Part shown: positions 34,177-42,979 of the stretch, one piece after another
Numbering within the stretch: the stretch's first letter is position 1
Layout: each line of letters begins with the position of its first letter
Source: Streptomyces fulvoviolaceus
GTDB taxonomy: Bacteria; Actinomycetota; Actinomycetes; Streptomycetales; Streptomycetaceae
Direction: 5' to 3'
DNA: 64,000 nucleotides
NCBI RefSeq assembly: GCF_000718165.1
Contig: NZ_JOEY01000009.1
Coordinates: forward strand, 153,745 to 217,744
Position numbers and translations under genes: made by a program
Notes under the pieces: generated by a model
The model's input: only the letters and a program-made list of their open reading frames with translations
Told to the model about the DNA's origin: nothing
Databases searched by the model: none

Positions 34177-35328
34177 TCAGGACGCCGTCAGCAGGCCCGT
34201 CCAGTACACAACCCCCGCGCACGCGTCCGACACCGTCGCCGTGACCGTCGGGGCGCCGCCCTCCGCCGTGTTGGTGACCAGGACGCTGCCGTCGGTCGTG
34301 CTGTCCTCGGTGACCAACTGGGTCGAGGTGCCGGTGTCGCCGCCCGTGGAGCTTCCGTCGGTGGTGGACGTGTCCTCGGTGGCCGTCGGATCAGGAGTGG
34401 GGGTCTCGGTGCCGGGGTCGGTCGTGGGGCACGTCTCGGAGGGCACCCAGGCGAACTTCACGTCGTAGGCCGAGCCGGGCTGCACCAGCAGCTGGGCGAC
34501 CTCGAGGGACGGGTCGGGCAGACTCGCCGCCGCGTCGCCGGAGACATGGCGGACCGTGCTGATCTTGCTGCTGTCAGCGGCGCCCTGCGCGGTGAGGACC
34601 ACGGTGCCGGGGCCGGTGACGGTGCAGCCGGAGGAGGAGACGTTGGTGATGCGGAAGGTGCCGTAGACCGTGCCGGCGGAGTCGGGGACGTCGGTGGTCC
34701 CGGTCGGGGAACCGAGCTGTTCGGCGGTACAGACGGGGGCACTGGCGGCGGTGCTCGCGGACGGATCGGCGCCGCTGCTCGCACCGGTGGTGGTGCCGGC
34801 GGTCTTGCCCTTCTGGTCCTGCTTCGTCTCGCCCGAGCCCTTGTCCTCGGCCTTGCCCGAGGAGCCGCCGGAGGTGGACTCGCCGCCCTCCGTCTCCTTG
34901 CCCTGGCCGGCGCCGCCCTGCGCCTGCGAGCCGTGGCCGGCGATGGACGGATCGGCGCCGAGGAGGCCGGTGGAGTTGGAGACGTGCAGAAGGGCCGGGA
35001 TCGCGGTGCCGACGAAGAGGGCCGCGGCGGCCATGCCGACGACGGCGTGCCGCTTGCGGGCCCGCCGGGCGGGCACCGCCTTGCGCAGGTGGTCCAGGGT
35101 GCCGTCGCGCGGCTCGATCTCCTGGACCGTCCGCTGCAGCAGGTCGCGCAGCGCCAGCTCGTCCGAGTCGAGTCCTTCGGGGCTCGGGTCGTCGGGGCCG
35201 TGGTTCACAGTTCCGTTCCCAGCGTGCGATTGCGTCGGCTCTTGCTTGCCTGCCCATGTCGGCTCGTGCCACTCATAGGGCTCGTGCTCGTGCGGGACGT
35301 GGCGCCGTCCCTCGTGGTCCCCACTCAT
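34177..35328 (-). CDS. Single-pass membrane protein coupled to sigma factor
   Basis: A 383-residue protein with a cytosolic N-terminus of about 110 residues (acidic, containing ALRDLLQRTVQEIEPRDGTL), one TM helix (AVVGMAAAALFVGTAIPALL, about 118-137) and an extracellular part. That part begins with a Gly/Ser/Lys/Glu-rich linker and continues as a beta-rich domain with paired cysteines (APVCTAEQL, SSSGCTVTG, SETCPTTD, DACAGVVYW) and a Thr/Asp/Ser-rich spacer. It is coupled by ATGA to the sigma factor gene upstream. The position is that of an anti-sigma factor, but no zinc-anti-sigma motif is present, so it may instead be a regulated envelope protein. Confidence 0.8.
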   Translation of the reverse strand: MSGDHEGRRHVPHEHEPYEWHEPTWAGKQEPTQSHAGNGTVNHGPDDPSPEGLDSDELALRDLLQRTVQEIEPRDGTLDHLRKAVPARRARKRHAVVGMAAAALFVGTAIPALLHVSNSTGLLGADPSIAGHGSQAQGGAGQGKETEGGESTSGGSSGKAEDKGSGETKQDQKGKTAGTTTGASSGADPSASTAASAPVCTAEQLGSPTGTTDVPDSAGTVYGTFRITNVSSSGCTVTGPGTVVLTAQGAADSSKISTVRHVSGDAAASLPDPSLEVAQLLVQPGSAYDVKFAWVPSETCPTTDPGTETPTPDPTATEDTSTTDGSSTGGDTGTSTQLVTEDSTTDGSVLVTNTAEGGAPTVTATVSDACAGVVYWTGLLTAS

Positions 35329-35999
35329 GCGGACGCCTCCATGGCGACGCGCAGGGCGGCGATGCCGCGCGAGCCGTACGCCTTGACGGAGCCCAGCGAT
35401 ATGCCGAGCGTCTCGGCGACCTGAGCCTCGGTCATGTCCGCGAAGTAGCGCAGGGACAGGACCTCGCGCTGGCGGCGCTGCAGGCCCTTCATCGCCTTGA
35501 TCAGGGAGTCGCGCTCCAGCTGGTCGTAGGCCCCCTCCTCGGCGCTCGCCATGTCCGGCATCGGCTTGGACAGCAGCTTCAGTCCGAGGATGCGGCGGCG
35601 CAGGGCCGAGCGGGAGAGGTTGACGACCGTCTGACGGAGATACGCGAGGGTCTTCTCCGGGTCGCGGACGCGTTTGCGCGCCGAGTGGACCCGGATGAAG
35701 GCCTCCTGGACGACGTCCTCGCAGGAGGCGGTGTCGTCGAGGAGCAGGGCCGCGAGACCCAGCAGCGAACGGTAGTGCGCCCGGTAGGTCTCGGTGAGAT
35801 GGTCGACGGTCGTGCCGGCCGCCGCGAGGTCGTCGGCGCCGTCACGCGGGTTCGGTATGCGGGCCGGCCGCGCTGCGGGCATGGGCGCGATCACCGGCAT
35901 GCCACCGGGCGTGCCGGGCATACGGGGTCGTAGGGTCGCGCGGGGCGGCCGTAGAGCCGTACCGCCTGAGACCGCTGTGAAGTCGAGAACCTCTGCCAC
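35325..35999 (-). CDS. SigE-family (ECF-type) RNA polymerase sigma factor
   Basis: A 224-residue sigma-70 family protein. After a Pro/Arg-rich N-terminal extension of about 55 residues, region 2 reads LTETYRAHYRSLLGLAALLL and DTASCEDVVQEAFIRVHSAR. Region 4 is LQRRQREVLSLRYFADMTEA followed by the helix-turn-helix ETLGISLGSVKAYGSRGIAA. The SLGSVK...RG form is typical of the actinobacterial SigE-70 (SigE family) group. The GTG at 35999 is used; no strong ribosome binding site precedes it, so a shorter start within the extension is possible. It is coupled to the membrane protein gene. A strong terminator separates it from asd. Confidence 0.9.
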   Translation of the reverse strand: MAEVLDFTAVSGGTALRPPRATLRPRMPGTPGGMPVIAPMPAARPARIPNPRDGADDLAAAGTTVDHLTETYRAHYRSLLGLAALLLDDTASCEDVVQEAFIRVHSARKRVRDPEKTLAYLRQTVVNLSRSALRRRILGLKLLSKPMPDMASAEEGAYDQLERDSLIKAMKGLQRRQREVLSLRYFADMTEAQVAETLGISLGSVKAYGSRGIAALRVAMEASA

Positions 36000-36348
36000 G
36001 CCAGTTGGACACGGTTACCCCCTTGAGGGTTGTACGCCACCGTCCATCTTCTCTCAGGCAGCACAACTGACCGTGCGTCAAACGCGCTCATGCCCTACCC
36101 GCTCTTCCCCTATGTCCTGAATGACCGGGGCGTCCCCACGCCCCTTGGTGCATCCCCGCGCCCCCGAAGGGCGTCCGCAAAGACGCTCCCCGCCCTCCGC
36201 GCGGTTGCGGAGGGCGGGGAGCAAATCTTCGGATGCCTAGGCGGCTCGGAGCAAGTGGTACGGACCAGCGGCCGTACAGCACACGTTCTGCACAGATCCT
36301 ACAAACGAAATCGGCCAGGGCCAGGAGTTTTCCCGAGTGACTCCCGCC
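36000..36348. other. Intergenic region between asd and the sigma factor gene
   Basis: 349 bp without a gene. It holds the asd terminator (36185-36222) and, to its left, the presumed promoter of the sigma factor gene, including CTTGAGGGTTGTACGCCACC near the start codon. I recognise no promoter consensus. Confidence 0.5.
36185..36222 (-). terminator. Terminator of the ask-asd operon
   Basis: A perfect 16-bp stem, GCTCCCCGCCCTCCGC and GCGGAGGGCGGGGAGC, encloses a 6-nt loop. It lies 127 bp downstream of the asd stop on the minus strand and has no U-run on that side (GTCTTTGCGG follows), as is common in Streptomyces. Confidence 0.85.
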
Positions 36349-37416
36349 TCACGCGAAGTCTGCCGCCACCAGTTCCGCGATCTGGGCGGTGTTGAGGGCG
36401 GCTCCCTTGCGCAAATTGTCTCCGCACACGAAGAGTTCGAGCGCGGTCGGGTCGTCGAGCGCCCGTCGTACCCGTCCGACCCAGGTCGGGTCGGTGCCCA
36501 CCACGTCGGCGGGTGTGGGGAACTCCCCCGCCGCCGGGTCGTCGAAGAGGACGACCCCGGGGGCGGTGGCGAGGATCTCGCGCGCCTTGCCGACGGTGAC
36601 CTCGCCCTCGAAGCGGGCGTGGACGGTGAGGGAGTGCGTGGTGACGACCGGCACGCGCACACAGGTGACGGCGACCGGCAGCTGCGGCAGTCCGAGGATC
36701 TTGCGGGACTCGTCCCGCACCTTCATCTCCTCCGAGGACCACCCGTCCTCGCGCAGCGAACCGGCCCACGGTACGACGTTCAGCGCGACCGGCTCCGGGA
36801 ACGGCCCGGTGTTGTCGCCGACGGCCCGCCGTACGTCACCGGGGTTGGTCCCCAGCTCGGTGCCGGCGACCAGCTTCAGCTGCTGGCGCAGGGTCTCGAC
36901 ACCGGCGCGGCCGGCCCCGCTCACGGCCTGGTAGGAGGAGACGACCAGCTCGCGCAGCCCGAACTCGGCGTGCAGCGCGCCCAGGGCCACGATCATGGAG
37001 AGGGTCGTGCAGTTGGGGTTGGCGATGATGCCGCGCGGCCGGACGCGGGCCGCGTGCGGATTGACCTCGGGGACGACCAGGGGCACGTCCGGGTCCATCC
37101 GGAAGGCGCCCGAGTTGTCCACGACGACGGCACCTCTGGACGCTGCGACCGGCGCCCAGCGCTCGGCGACTTCGTCCGGTACGTCGAACATCGCGACGTC
37201 GACCCCGTCGAAGGCCTCCTCCGACAGGGCCACCACCTCGACCTGCTCACCGCGCACGGCCAGCTTGCGGCCGGCCGAGCGCGGTGAGGCGATCAGACGG
37301 ATCTCGCCCCAGATGTCCGCGTGCTGGGACAGGATCTGGAGCATGACCGTGCCGACGGCTCCGGTCGCACCCACGACCGCGAGCGTCGGGCGTAGGGTCC
37401 GTCCGGTTCCGGCCAT
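36349..37416 (-). CDS. asd: Aspartate-semialdehyde dehydrogenase
   Basis: A 355-residue enzyme that reduces aspartyl-4-phosphate to aspartate semialdehyde with NADPH, the second step toward lysine/diaminopimelate, threonine and methionine. The N-terminal [16 protein letters not shown] is the dinucleotide loop. [12 protein letters not shown] near residue 134 carries the catalytic Cys, and [20 protein letters not shown] precedes it. [17 protein letters not shown] near 260 includes the active-site His region. Length is normal. The ATG shares one base with the aspartokinase stop (TGATG), so the two consecutive enzymes are coupled. A strong hairpin terminator follows. Confidence 0.96.
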   Translation of the reverse strand: MAGTGRTLRPTLAVVGATGAVGTVMLQILSQHADIWGEIRLIASPRSAGRKLAVRGEQVEVVALSEEAFDGVDVAMFDVPDEVAERWAPVAASRGAVVVDNSGAFRMDPDVPLVVPEVNPHAARVRPRGIIANPNCTTLSMIVALGALHAEFGLRELVVSSYQAVSGAGRAGVETLRQQLKLVAGTELGTNPGDVRRAVGDNTGPFPEPVALNVVPWAGSLREDGWSSEEMKVRDESRKILGLPQLPVAVTCVRVPVVTTHSLTVHARFEGEVTVGKAREILATAPGVVLFDDPAAGEFPTPADVVGTDPTWVGRVRRALDDPTALELFVCGDNLRKGAALNTAQIAELVAADFA

Positions 37417-37937
37417 CAGCGGCCGGTGCCTCCGTAGACGACGGCCTCGTCGCTGTCGGAGTCGAGCCCGAAGGCGCTGTGGACGGCGCGGACGGCCTCG
37501 TTGACGTCGTCGGCGCGGGTGACGACCGAGATGCGGATCTCGGAGGTCGAGATCAGCTCGATGTTGACGCCCGCGTCGGACAGGGCGGTGAAGAAGTCGG
37601 CCGTGACGCCGGGGTTCGTCTTCATGCCCGCGCCCACGAGCGAGATCTTCCCGATCTGGTCGTCGTAGCGCAGCGACTCGAAGCCGATGCCGTGCTTGTT
37701 CTTCTCCAGGGCGTCGATGGCCTTGCGGCCCTCCGCCTTGGGGAGCGTGAAGGAGATGTCCGTCAGCCCGGTGGAGGCGGCGGACACGTTCTGCACGATC
37801 ATGTCGATGTTGATCTCGGCGTCGGAGATCGTACGGAAGATCGCGGCGGCCTCGCCCGGCTTGTCCGGCACACCGACGACCGTGACCTTGGCCTCGGAGG
37901 TGTCGTGCGCGACACCGGAGATGATGGCCTGCTCCAC
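37416..37937 (-). other. Predicted internal start: aspartokinase beta subunit
   Basis: An in-frame GTG at 37937 begins [20 protein letters not shown] and is preceded by GGGGACCAGAAG, a well-placed ribosome binding site. It would give 173 residues containing both ACT domains. Class alpha2beta2 aspartokinases of Corynebacterium and other actinobacteria use the equivalent internal start for the regulatory beta subunit. Confidence 0.6.
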
Positions 37938-38687
37938 CTTCTGGTCCCCAATCGGCTCACTGCTGACCCACGTGCCCTGCAGCCCACTGAAGGACGAGCG
38001 GACGTGGATCGGGATGTTGTAGCGACGGGCGTACTCCACACAGCGGTGGAGCAGCACCTTGGACCCGGAGGCCGCGAGTTCCAGCATGTCCTCGAAGGCG
38101 ATCCAGTCGATCTTCTGCGCCTTCTTCACCACCCGCGGGTCGGCGGTGAACACGCCGTCGACGTCGGTGTAGATCTCGCAGACCTCGGCGTCCAGCGCGG
38201 CGGCGAGGGCGACGGCCGTGGTGTCACTGCCGCCGCGGCCGAGCGTGGTGATGTCCTTCTTGTCCTGGCTGACACCCTGGAACCCGGCGACGATGGCGAT
38301 GTTGCCCTTGTCGAGGGACTCCCGGATGCGGCCCGGCGTGACGTCGATGATCCGGGCTTTGTTGTGGACCGAGTCGGTGATGACGCCTGCCTGGCTACCG
38401 GTGAACGACTGGGCTTCGTGCCCCAGCTTTTTGATCGCCATGGCCAGAAGTGCCATGGAGATTCGCTCTCCGGCGGTCAGCAGCATGTCGAACTCACGCC
38501 CAGCGGGCATCGGAGATACCTGCTCGGCGAGATCGATCAGCTCGTCCGTCGTGTCGCCCATCGCGGAAACGACGACGACCACCTGGTGGCCGTTCTTCTT
38601 CGCTTCCACGATCCGCTTGGCGACGCGCTTGATGCCCTCGGCATCGGCTACGGAGGAGCCTCCGTACTTCTGCACGACAAGGCCCAC
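37416..38687 (-). CDS. lysC: Aspartate kinase (alpha subunit)
   Basis: A 423-residue aspartokinase that phosphorylates aspartate. It opens [20 protein letters not shown], the kinase signature; [19 protein letters not shown] near residue 150 and [15 protein letters not shown] near 178 are also diagnostic. The C-terminal third has two ACT domains ([20 protein letters not shown] near 270 and [19 protein letters not shown] near 350), where lysine and threonine exert feedback. It is first in the ask-asd operon and diverges from the two-component system at 38888. In S. coelicolor and relatives the gene is usually called ask. An internal start probably yields a separate beta subunit. Confidence 0.96.
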   Translation of the reverse strand: MGLVVQKYGGSSVADAEGIKRVAKRIVEAKKNGHQVVVVVSAMGDTTDELIDLAEQVSPMPAGREFDMLLTAGERISMALLAMAIKKLGHEAQSFTGSQAGVITDSVHNKARIIDVTPGRIRESLDKGNIAIVAGFQGVSQDKKDITTLGRGGSDTTAVALAAALDAEVCEIYTDVDGVFTADPRVVKKAQKIDWIAFEDMLELAASGSKVLLHRCVEYARRYNIPIHVRSSFSGLQGTWVSSEPIGDQKVEQAIISGVAHDTSEAKVTVVGVPDKPGEAAAIFRTISDAEINIDMIVQNVSAASTGLTDISFTLPKAEGRKAIDALEKNKHGIGFESLRYDDQIGKISLVGAGMKTNPGVTADFFTALSDAGVNIELISTSEIRISVVTRADDVNEAVRAVHSAFGLDSDSDEAVVYGGTGR

Positions 38688-38887
38688 GTGCGCTCCTCGC
38701 TCAGTCCGTGTGTGTCGGCTCAGTTTAACGAGCGTCCGAATTTACCTTCCGAGGTATCGGATGGTGAGATGTCCGGCCCGCTCTGTCCCGGACAGCACAT
38801 GCCCTCATCGCACGGTCGCCACTCGGAAAAGTGCCACGGGTCACAAACGGAATCCGTGAATTAAGTTTCAAGCACTAGTGTGCGGCT

Positions 38888-39574
38888 GTGCGCGTACTTC
38901 TTGTGGAAGACGATGAGCCGGTCGCTCAGTCGCTCAGGCGCGGCCTGATCCGCTACGGCTTCGAGGTCGAGTGGGTCGAGACGGGCGGGGCGGCGCTCAG
39001 CCATGAGGGCCCCTACGACGTCGTACTCCTCGATCTCGGTCTGCCCGACACCGACGGCCTCGACGTCTGCAAGGTGCTGCGCGAGCGCGGGGACGTGCCG
39101 ATCATCGTGATCAGCGCGCGCAGCGACGAGACGGACCGGGTGGTCGGGCTCGAGCTCGGCGCGGACGACTATGTGTCGAAGCCGTTCGGCGTCCGCGAGG
39201 TCATCGCGCGGATACGGGCCGTGATGCGGCGCATGCAGCCGCGTGCCGCCAGTGCGGAGAGCGGGCCCGACCGGTACGGCGACCGCCTCACCATCGACCG
39301 CAAGGCGGCCCGTGTCCGTCTGGACGGCGAGGAAGTGGCCCTCGCGCCCAAGGAGTACGACCTGCTGGCCTTCCTCACCGAGGAGCCGGGGGCGCTGATG
39401 TCGCGCGAGCAGATCATGGAAGCGGTCTGGGACGCGAACTGGTTCGGGCCGACGAAGACGCTGGACGTGCATGTGGCGGCACTGCGGCGGAAGCTCGCGG
39501 GGGCGATCACCATCGAGGCGGTGCGGGGCGTCGGCTTCCGGCTGGAGATCGTCAAGGACGCCGAGCCCTCATGA
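38888..39574 (+). CDS. OmpR-family response regulator
   Basis: A 228-residue regulator. The receiver starts VRVLLVEDDEPVAQSL with acidic pocket residues 8-9 and Asp49 in YDVVLLDLGLP; the switch Lys is in YVSKPFGVREV. The C-terminal winged helix includes LAPKEYDLLAFLTEEPGALM and THVAALRRKL-like HVAALRRKLAG, ending VRGVGFRLEIV. The GTG at 38888 begins at the first beta strand. It is coupled to the following kinase by an ATGA overlap and diverges from ask, with a 200-bp region between. The stimulus is unknown. Confidence 0.93.
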   Translation: MRVLLVEDDEPVAQSLRRGLIRYGFEVEWVETGGAALSHEGPYDVVLLDLGLPDTDGLDVCKVLRERGDVPIIVISARSDETDRVVGLELGADDYVSKPFGVREVIARIRAVMRRMQPRAASAESGPDRYGDRLTIDRKAARVRLDGEEVALAPKEYDLLAFLTEEPGALMSREQIMEAVWDANWFGPTKTLDVHVAALRRKLAGAITIEAVRGVGFRLEIVKDAEPS

Positions 39575-40941
39575 ACCGCCAGCTCATCCGCAGCTACATC
39601 CTGCTCGTCGCGGTGGCCATCCTGCTGTTCACCGTTCCGGTCGCCTTCACGCTCACCAAGCAGCTGCGGGACGACACCAAGCAGTCCGTCCAGCGCGAGG
39701 CCGCCACCATGGCGCTGCTCCTCGGCAACAGCGACCCCACCTCGTGCGACGCCCTGGTGGAGGTGGCCAAGGCATACGCCAGTGCGACACCCGGCACGGT
39801 CCAGGTCACCGCCACCGACAGCTGCACGCCGAAGCTGCCCCGGCCGGACGCGGACGCGGCCCTGACCCGGGCCACGGAGAACGACAAGGTCACGGCCGAC
39901 TGGGGTTCCGACTTCATCTGGGGCAAGCACCTGGTGGTCACCGTCCCCGCACACCAGCCGGGGGACGGCCCGGTCGTCGGTGCCGTACGCATCGTGTACT
40001 CGACCTCGGGCATGACCAGCAGGCTCTGGGGCATCTGGGGCTTCCGCGCGGGGCTGGCCGTGCTCGTGCTGGCCGCGGCGGCCGCGATCGGCGCGATCGC
40101 CGCCCGCCGCATCACCGCCCCCCTCCGCGAACTCAACGGCATGGCAAGCAAGTTCAGCGACGGCGACCTGACCGCGCGTTCGCCGGTGACGGGTCCGCCC
40201 GAGACCCAGACGCTGGCCCGCACCCTCAACCAGGGCGCTGAACGCCTGGACACCCTCGTCGCCTCGCAGCGGATCTTCGTGGCGGACGCCTCGCACCAAC
40301 TCCGCACCCCGCTCACGGCGTTGCGGCTGTCCCTGGACAACATCGCGGACGGCGTCGACGACGAGTTCGTACGGGAGGACGTCGAGCAGGCGACGGCCGA
40401 AGTGGTGCGAATGAGCCGACTGGTCAACGGACTTCTGGTGCTCGCGCGGGCCGAGGCCAAGGTGACGGCCGCGGAGCCGCTGTCCCTCAGGGACATCGTG
40501 GACGAGCGTCTGACGATGTGGAGGCCGGCCGCCGACGAGCGAGGAGTCACCGTCGCTCTTGGGGGGAGTATCGACGGCCGGCTGCTTGTGCTGGCCAGCC
40601 CCGGTCACCTGGACCAGGTGCTGGACAACGTGCTCTCGAACGCCCTGGAGGTCTCGCCAGACGGTGGCAGGATCACCTTGCGGGTCGAGTCACGGGCGGA
40701 TGCGGTGGTGCTGTCGGTGCTGGACGAGGGACCCGGCATGTCGGATGCCGAGAAGCCCCGCGCCTTCGACCGCTTCTGGCGCGGCCAGGGCCTCACCGGG
40801 CGCTCCGGCTCCGGCCTGGGCCTCGCCGTCGTCAAACAGTTGGTGACCGACGACGGCGGGACCGTGACGCTGGCGGATGCTCCCGGGGGCGGGCTGCAGG
40901 TGGTGATCAGCCTTCGGGCATCGCAGAAGAGTGGTGGTTGA
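39571..40941 (+). CDS. Sensor histidine kinase
   Basis: A 456-residue membrane kinase. TM1 is near residues 6-27 (YILLVAVAILLFTVPVAFTL) and TM2 near 157-180 (GLAVLVLAAAAAIGAIAARR). The extracellular sensor of about 130 residues has two cysteines (DPTSCDALVEV, TDSCTPKLP), perhaps a disulfide. HAMP follows, then the phosphoacceptor in DASHQLRTPLTALRL (His near 242), N box LDNVLSNALEVSP, and G boxes DEGPGMSD and GRSGSGLGLAVVKQL. It is coupled to its regulator by ATGA. Its last 35 bp overlap the convergent gene at 40907-41407 on the opposite strand. Confidence 0.93.
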   Translation: MNRQLIRSYILLVAVAILLFTVPVAFTLTKQLRDDTKQSVQREAATMALLLGNSDPTSCDALVEVAKAYASATPGTVQVTATDSCTPKLPRPDADAALTRATENDKVTADWGSDFIWGKHLVVTVPAHQPGDGPVVGAVRIVYSTSGMTSRLWGIWGFRAGLAVLVLAAAAAIGAIAARRITAPLRELNGMASKFSDGDLTARSPVTGPPETQTLARTLNQGAERLDTLVASQRIFVADASHQLRTPLTALRLSLDNIADGVDDEFVREDVEQATAEVVRMSRLVNGLLVLARAEAKVTAAEPLSLRDIVDERLTMWRPAADERGVTVALGGSIDGRLLVLASPGHLDQVLDNVLSNALEVSPDGGRITLRVESRADAVVLSVLDEGPGMSDAEKPRAFDRFWRGQGLTGRSGSGLGLAVVKQLVTDDGGTVTLADAPGGGLQVVISLRASQKSGG

Positions 40942-41407
40942 CGATCTTCCACTCGCCGTCCCGCTTCTCGTACTCGTACGTGTAGCGGGCCGTGACGACG
41001 CTCTTCTCTCCGGTGTCGTGGTTGGTGAGCGCGAACTCGTAGACGCCGGTGTCGATCGCCGAGTTGTCGTCGAGGACGTTGACGATCGTCTGGACCTTCG
41101 TACCGACCGGCTTGTTCTCCAGGAAGTGGTCGAAGTAGTCGACGATCCCGGCGCGGTCGGTGCGGACCTTGTTGGAGACGGTGGGCAGGAGGACCGCGTC
41201 CTTCGCGTACAGGTCCGCGACCTTCTCCGAGTCACCGGTCTGCAGCGCGGCGTTCCAGGTGTCGAAGAGCGCCGCGATCTGCTTCTTGGAGGCCTTGGAC
41301 TCGCCCTCCGACCCGGCCAGGCTGACGCCCGCGGTGACCGTGCCGACGGCGACGAGGGCGGTGGCGGTGACGAGGGCTGCGCGCTTGGTTATGGAACGAC
41401 GGGTCAT
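40907..41407 (-). CDS. Exported SnoaL/NTF2-like (DUF4440-type) protein
   Basis: A 166-residue protein with an N-terminal signal or anchor (SITKRAALVTATALVAVGTV TAGVSLAG region, residues about 5-30). The NTF2-like domain begins KKQIAALFDTWNAALQTGDS and continues EKVADLYAKDAVLLPTVSN, ending in EYEKRDGEWKIVNHHSS. That pattern matches the SgcJ/EcaC or CaMKII-association type NTF2 family. The ATG at 41407 follows GGAGACAGCG. Its 3' end overlaps the kinase gene tail by 35 bp in antisense, so expression of either gene could affect the other. Function is unknown; residence outside the membrane is likely. Confidence 0.82.
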   Translation of the reverse strand: MTRRSITKRAALVTATALVAVGTVTAGVSLAGSEGESKASKKQIAALFDTWNAALQTGDSEKVADLYAKDAVLLPTVSNKVRTDRAGIVDYFDHFLENKPVGTKVQTIVNVLDDNSAIDTGVYEFALTNHDTGEKSVVTARYTYEYEKRDGEWKIVNHHSSAMPEG

Positions 41408-41567
41408 CGCTGTCTCCAGTGCGGTTAGAGGTGGGTCCTTCTCCCTCCGCATCCGGTGCGGTGTGGAGTGACTCCAGACTCTCTTTGCGCTGGTTAGGGC
41501 CCGTGCAGCGGAAGTACAGGGCCGAGACAGGACGCATCCAATTGACGTTCCGCTTACGGCTGCTCAC

Positions 41568-41759
41568 TCACTGTGCGGCAACTCCCTGGCCACCGTTCCG
41601 CAGCAGGCTGACCCCGGCACCGAGCGAGACTACGCCCATTCCCACGGCGGTCATGATGCCCTGCGCGCCCTCGACGACGAACGGCGCGGCCGCGGCGACG
41701 ACGAGGTTGAAGAGGAAGAGGAACCAGAGGACGGGCTTGGAGGAGAGGAGCTGCTTCAT
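41568..41759 (-). CDS. Small two-TM membrane protein
   Basis: A 63-residue protein, MKQLLSSKPVLWFLFLFNLV and then AAAAPFVVEGAQGIMTAVGM, with two hydrophobic segments (about residues 9-26 and 32-52) and a polar C-terminus. The ATG at 41759 is preceded by AAGGAAACCGCC. It is co-directional with the exported NTF2-like gene 160 bp downstream. No family recognised. Confidence 0.65.
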   Translation of the reverse strand: MKQLLSSKPVLWFLFLFNLVVAAAAPFVVEGAQGIMTAVGMGVVSLGAGVSLLRNGGQGVAAQ

Positions 41760-41894
41760 GGCGGTTTCCTTGGGGTGAGTGCCGTTGACCTTGTGCCTTC
41801 TACGATCCCGTCTCCCGGCGGGTGTCACGAGGGAGTGCTCTCCCGAACCCATGGTGTAGCGGGCTACACCATCGAAGGCGCAGGATGCCGATTC

Positions 41895-42611
41895 ATGAAC
41901 GACCTACTGCTGGCGGCGATCGTGCTGCTCGGATCGTCGGTGCAGTGGCTCACGGGGATGGGCTTCGCCCTGGTCGCCGTACCGGCGCTGGTGCTGCTGC
42001 TCGGACCGGCGCAGGGGGTCGTCCTCGCCAACTGCGCGGCCGGGGCGATCAGTGTCGTGGGGCTGATGGGCGGTTGGCGCCGGGTCCGGGTGGCCGCGAT
42101 GGTGCCGCTGTGCGGGGCGGCGGCGTGCACGGTGCCGGCGGGGACGTGGCTGACCCGCCAACTCCCGGAGCCCGTCCTGCTGTTGGTCATGGGCGCGCTG
42201 GTGACAGCGGCCGTGCTGCTGGTCATGCGGGGTGCGCGGATACCCGCGTTGCGGGGCAGGCGGGGAGCGGTGGTCGCCGGCGCGGCGGGCGGGTTCATGA
42301 ACTCGGCGGCAGGGGTCGGTGGGCCGCCGGTCTCGCTGTACGCGGTCAACGCGGGCTGGACGGTACGGGAGTTCGTGCCGAACGCGCAGTTCTACGGCGT
42401 CGTCGTCAACGCGTTCTCCGTCGCCTCGAACGGGGTGCCGTCGCTGAGCGCGCCGAAGTGGGCGTCGGTGGGCGCTGCGATGGTCGTGGGCGCACTGATC
42501 GGCCGGGGACTCGCGGGGCGGCTGCCGGAGGAACGGGCCCGGCTGCTGGTGCTGTTGCTGGCGTTGGGGGGTGGGGTCACGGCGGTGGGGAAGGGGGTCT
42601 GGGGGTTGTGA
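41895..42611 (+). CDS. TauE/SafE-family sulfite/organosulfonate exporter-like permease
   Basis: A 238-residue membrane protein with about seven or eight TMs. Family signatures are QWLTGMGFALVAVPALVLLL near the N-terminus and AAGGFMNSAAGVGGPPVSLY near residue 130, the duplicated G-x-x-x-G-x-GG-P segments of TauE/SafE (DUF81) proteins. These proteins move sulfur-containing anions; the specific substrate is not visible. The ATG at 41895 is preceded by GCAGGA; longer frames upstream lack family similarity. Confidence 0.88.
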   Translation: MNDLLLAAIVLLGSSVQWLTGMGFALVAVPALVLLLGPAQGVVLANCAAGAISVVGLMGGWRRVRVAAMVPLCGAAACTVPAGTWLTRQLPEPVLLLVMGALVTAAVLLVMRGARIPALRGRRGAVVAGAAGGFMNSAAGVGGPPVSLYAVNAGWTVREFVPNAQFYGVVVNAFSVASNGVPSLSAPKWASVGAAMVVGALIGRGLAGRLPEERARLLVLLLALGGGVTAVGKGVWGL

Positions 42612-42724
42612 TCAGTCCGCGAACTGCTTGAGGGGCTCGGTGTCCCACACCTGGCCCCTGCGCCGGTACGGCGAGCCGGCGTCGACCGCCCCCTGGGTCG
42701 ACGCCGGCCTCCTCGTGGGCGTGG

Positions 42725-42979
42725 TCAGGGACGCCGCAGGCGTGCGGCGCGGGTCCCCGTGATGCGGGCGCCGAGCGTACGGGCGTAGGCGCGCATGGTC
42801 TCCAGGTCGTGGATCTCGCCTCCCTCGATCTGGGATATCCAGGTCGGGAAGAGGTCGGCGGCGTCGGCCGCCTGCCCCCGGGTCAGGCCCTGTTCCTCGC
42901 GGACCGCGCGCAGTCGGTGCCCCAGGGCGTACGCCTGCGGGGCCGACAACGCGCCGCCGCGAACGCCTCCGCGGATCAC
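42725..42979 (-). CDS. XRE-family helix-turn-helix protein
   Basis: An 84-residue protein consisting almost wholly of one XRE/Cro HTH: HRLRAVREEQGLTRGQAADA followed by LFPTWISQIEGGEIHDLETM and a short YARTLGARI tail. The GTG start at 42979 overlaps the stop of the upstream SsgA-like gene by four bases (GTGA). A small DNA-binding partner coupled to an SsgA-like protein suggests control of that gene or of sporulation genes, which is inference. The 113 bp downstream hold a further minus-strand frame without a credible start. Confidence 0.8.
   Translation of the reverse strand: MIRGGVRGGALSAPQAYALGHRLRAVREEQGLTRGQAADAADLFPTWISQIEGGEIHDLETMRAYARTLGARITGTRAARLRRP

Noticed and set aside
42612..42727. 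Small minus-strand frame after the XRE gene ending WDTEPLKQFAD
   Set aside because: The ending looks protein-like but no start codon with a ribosome binding site is visible, and the remainder is low complexity. Could be a gene remnant.
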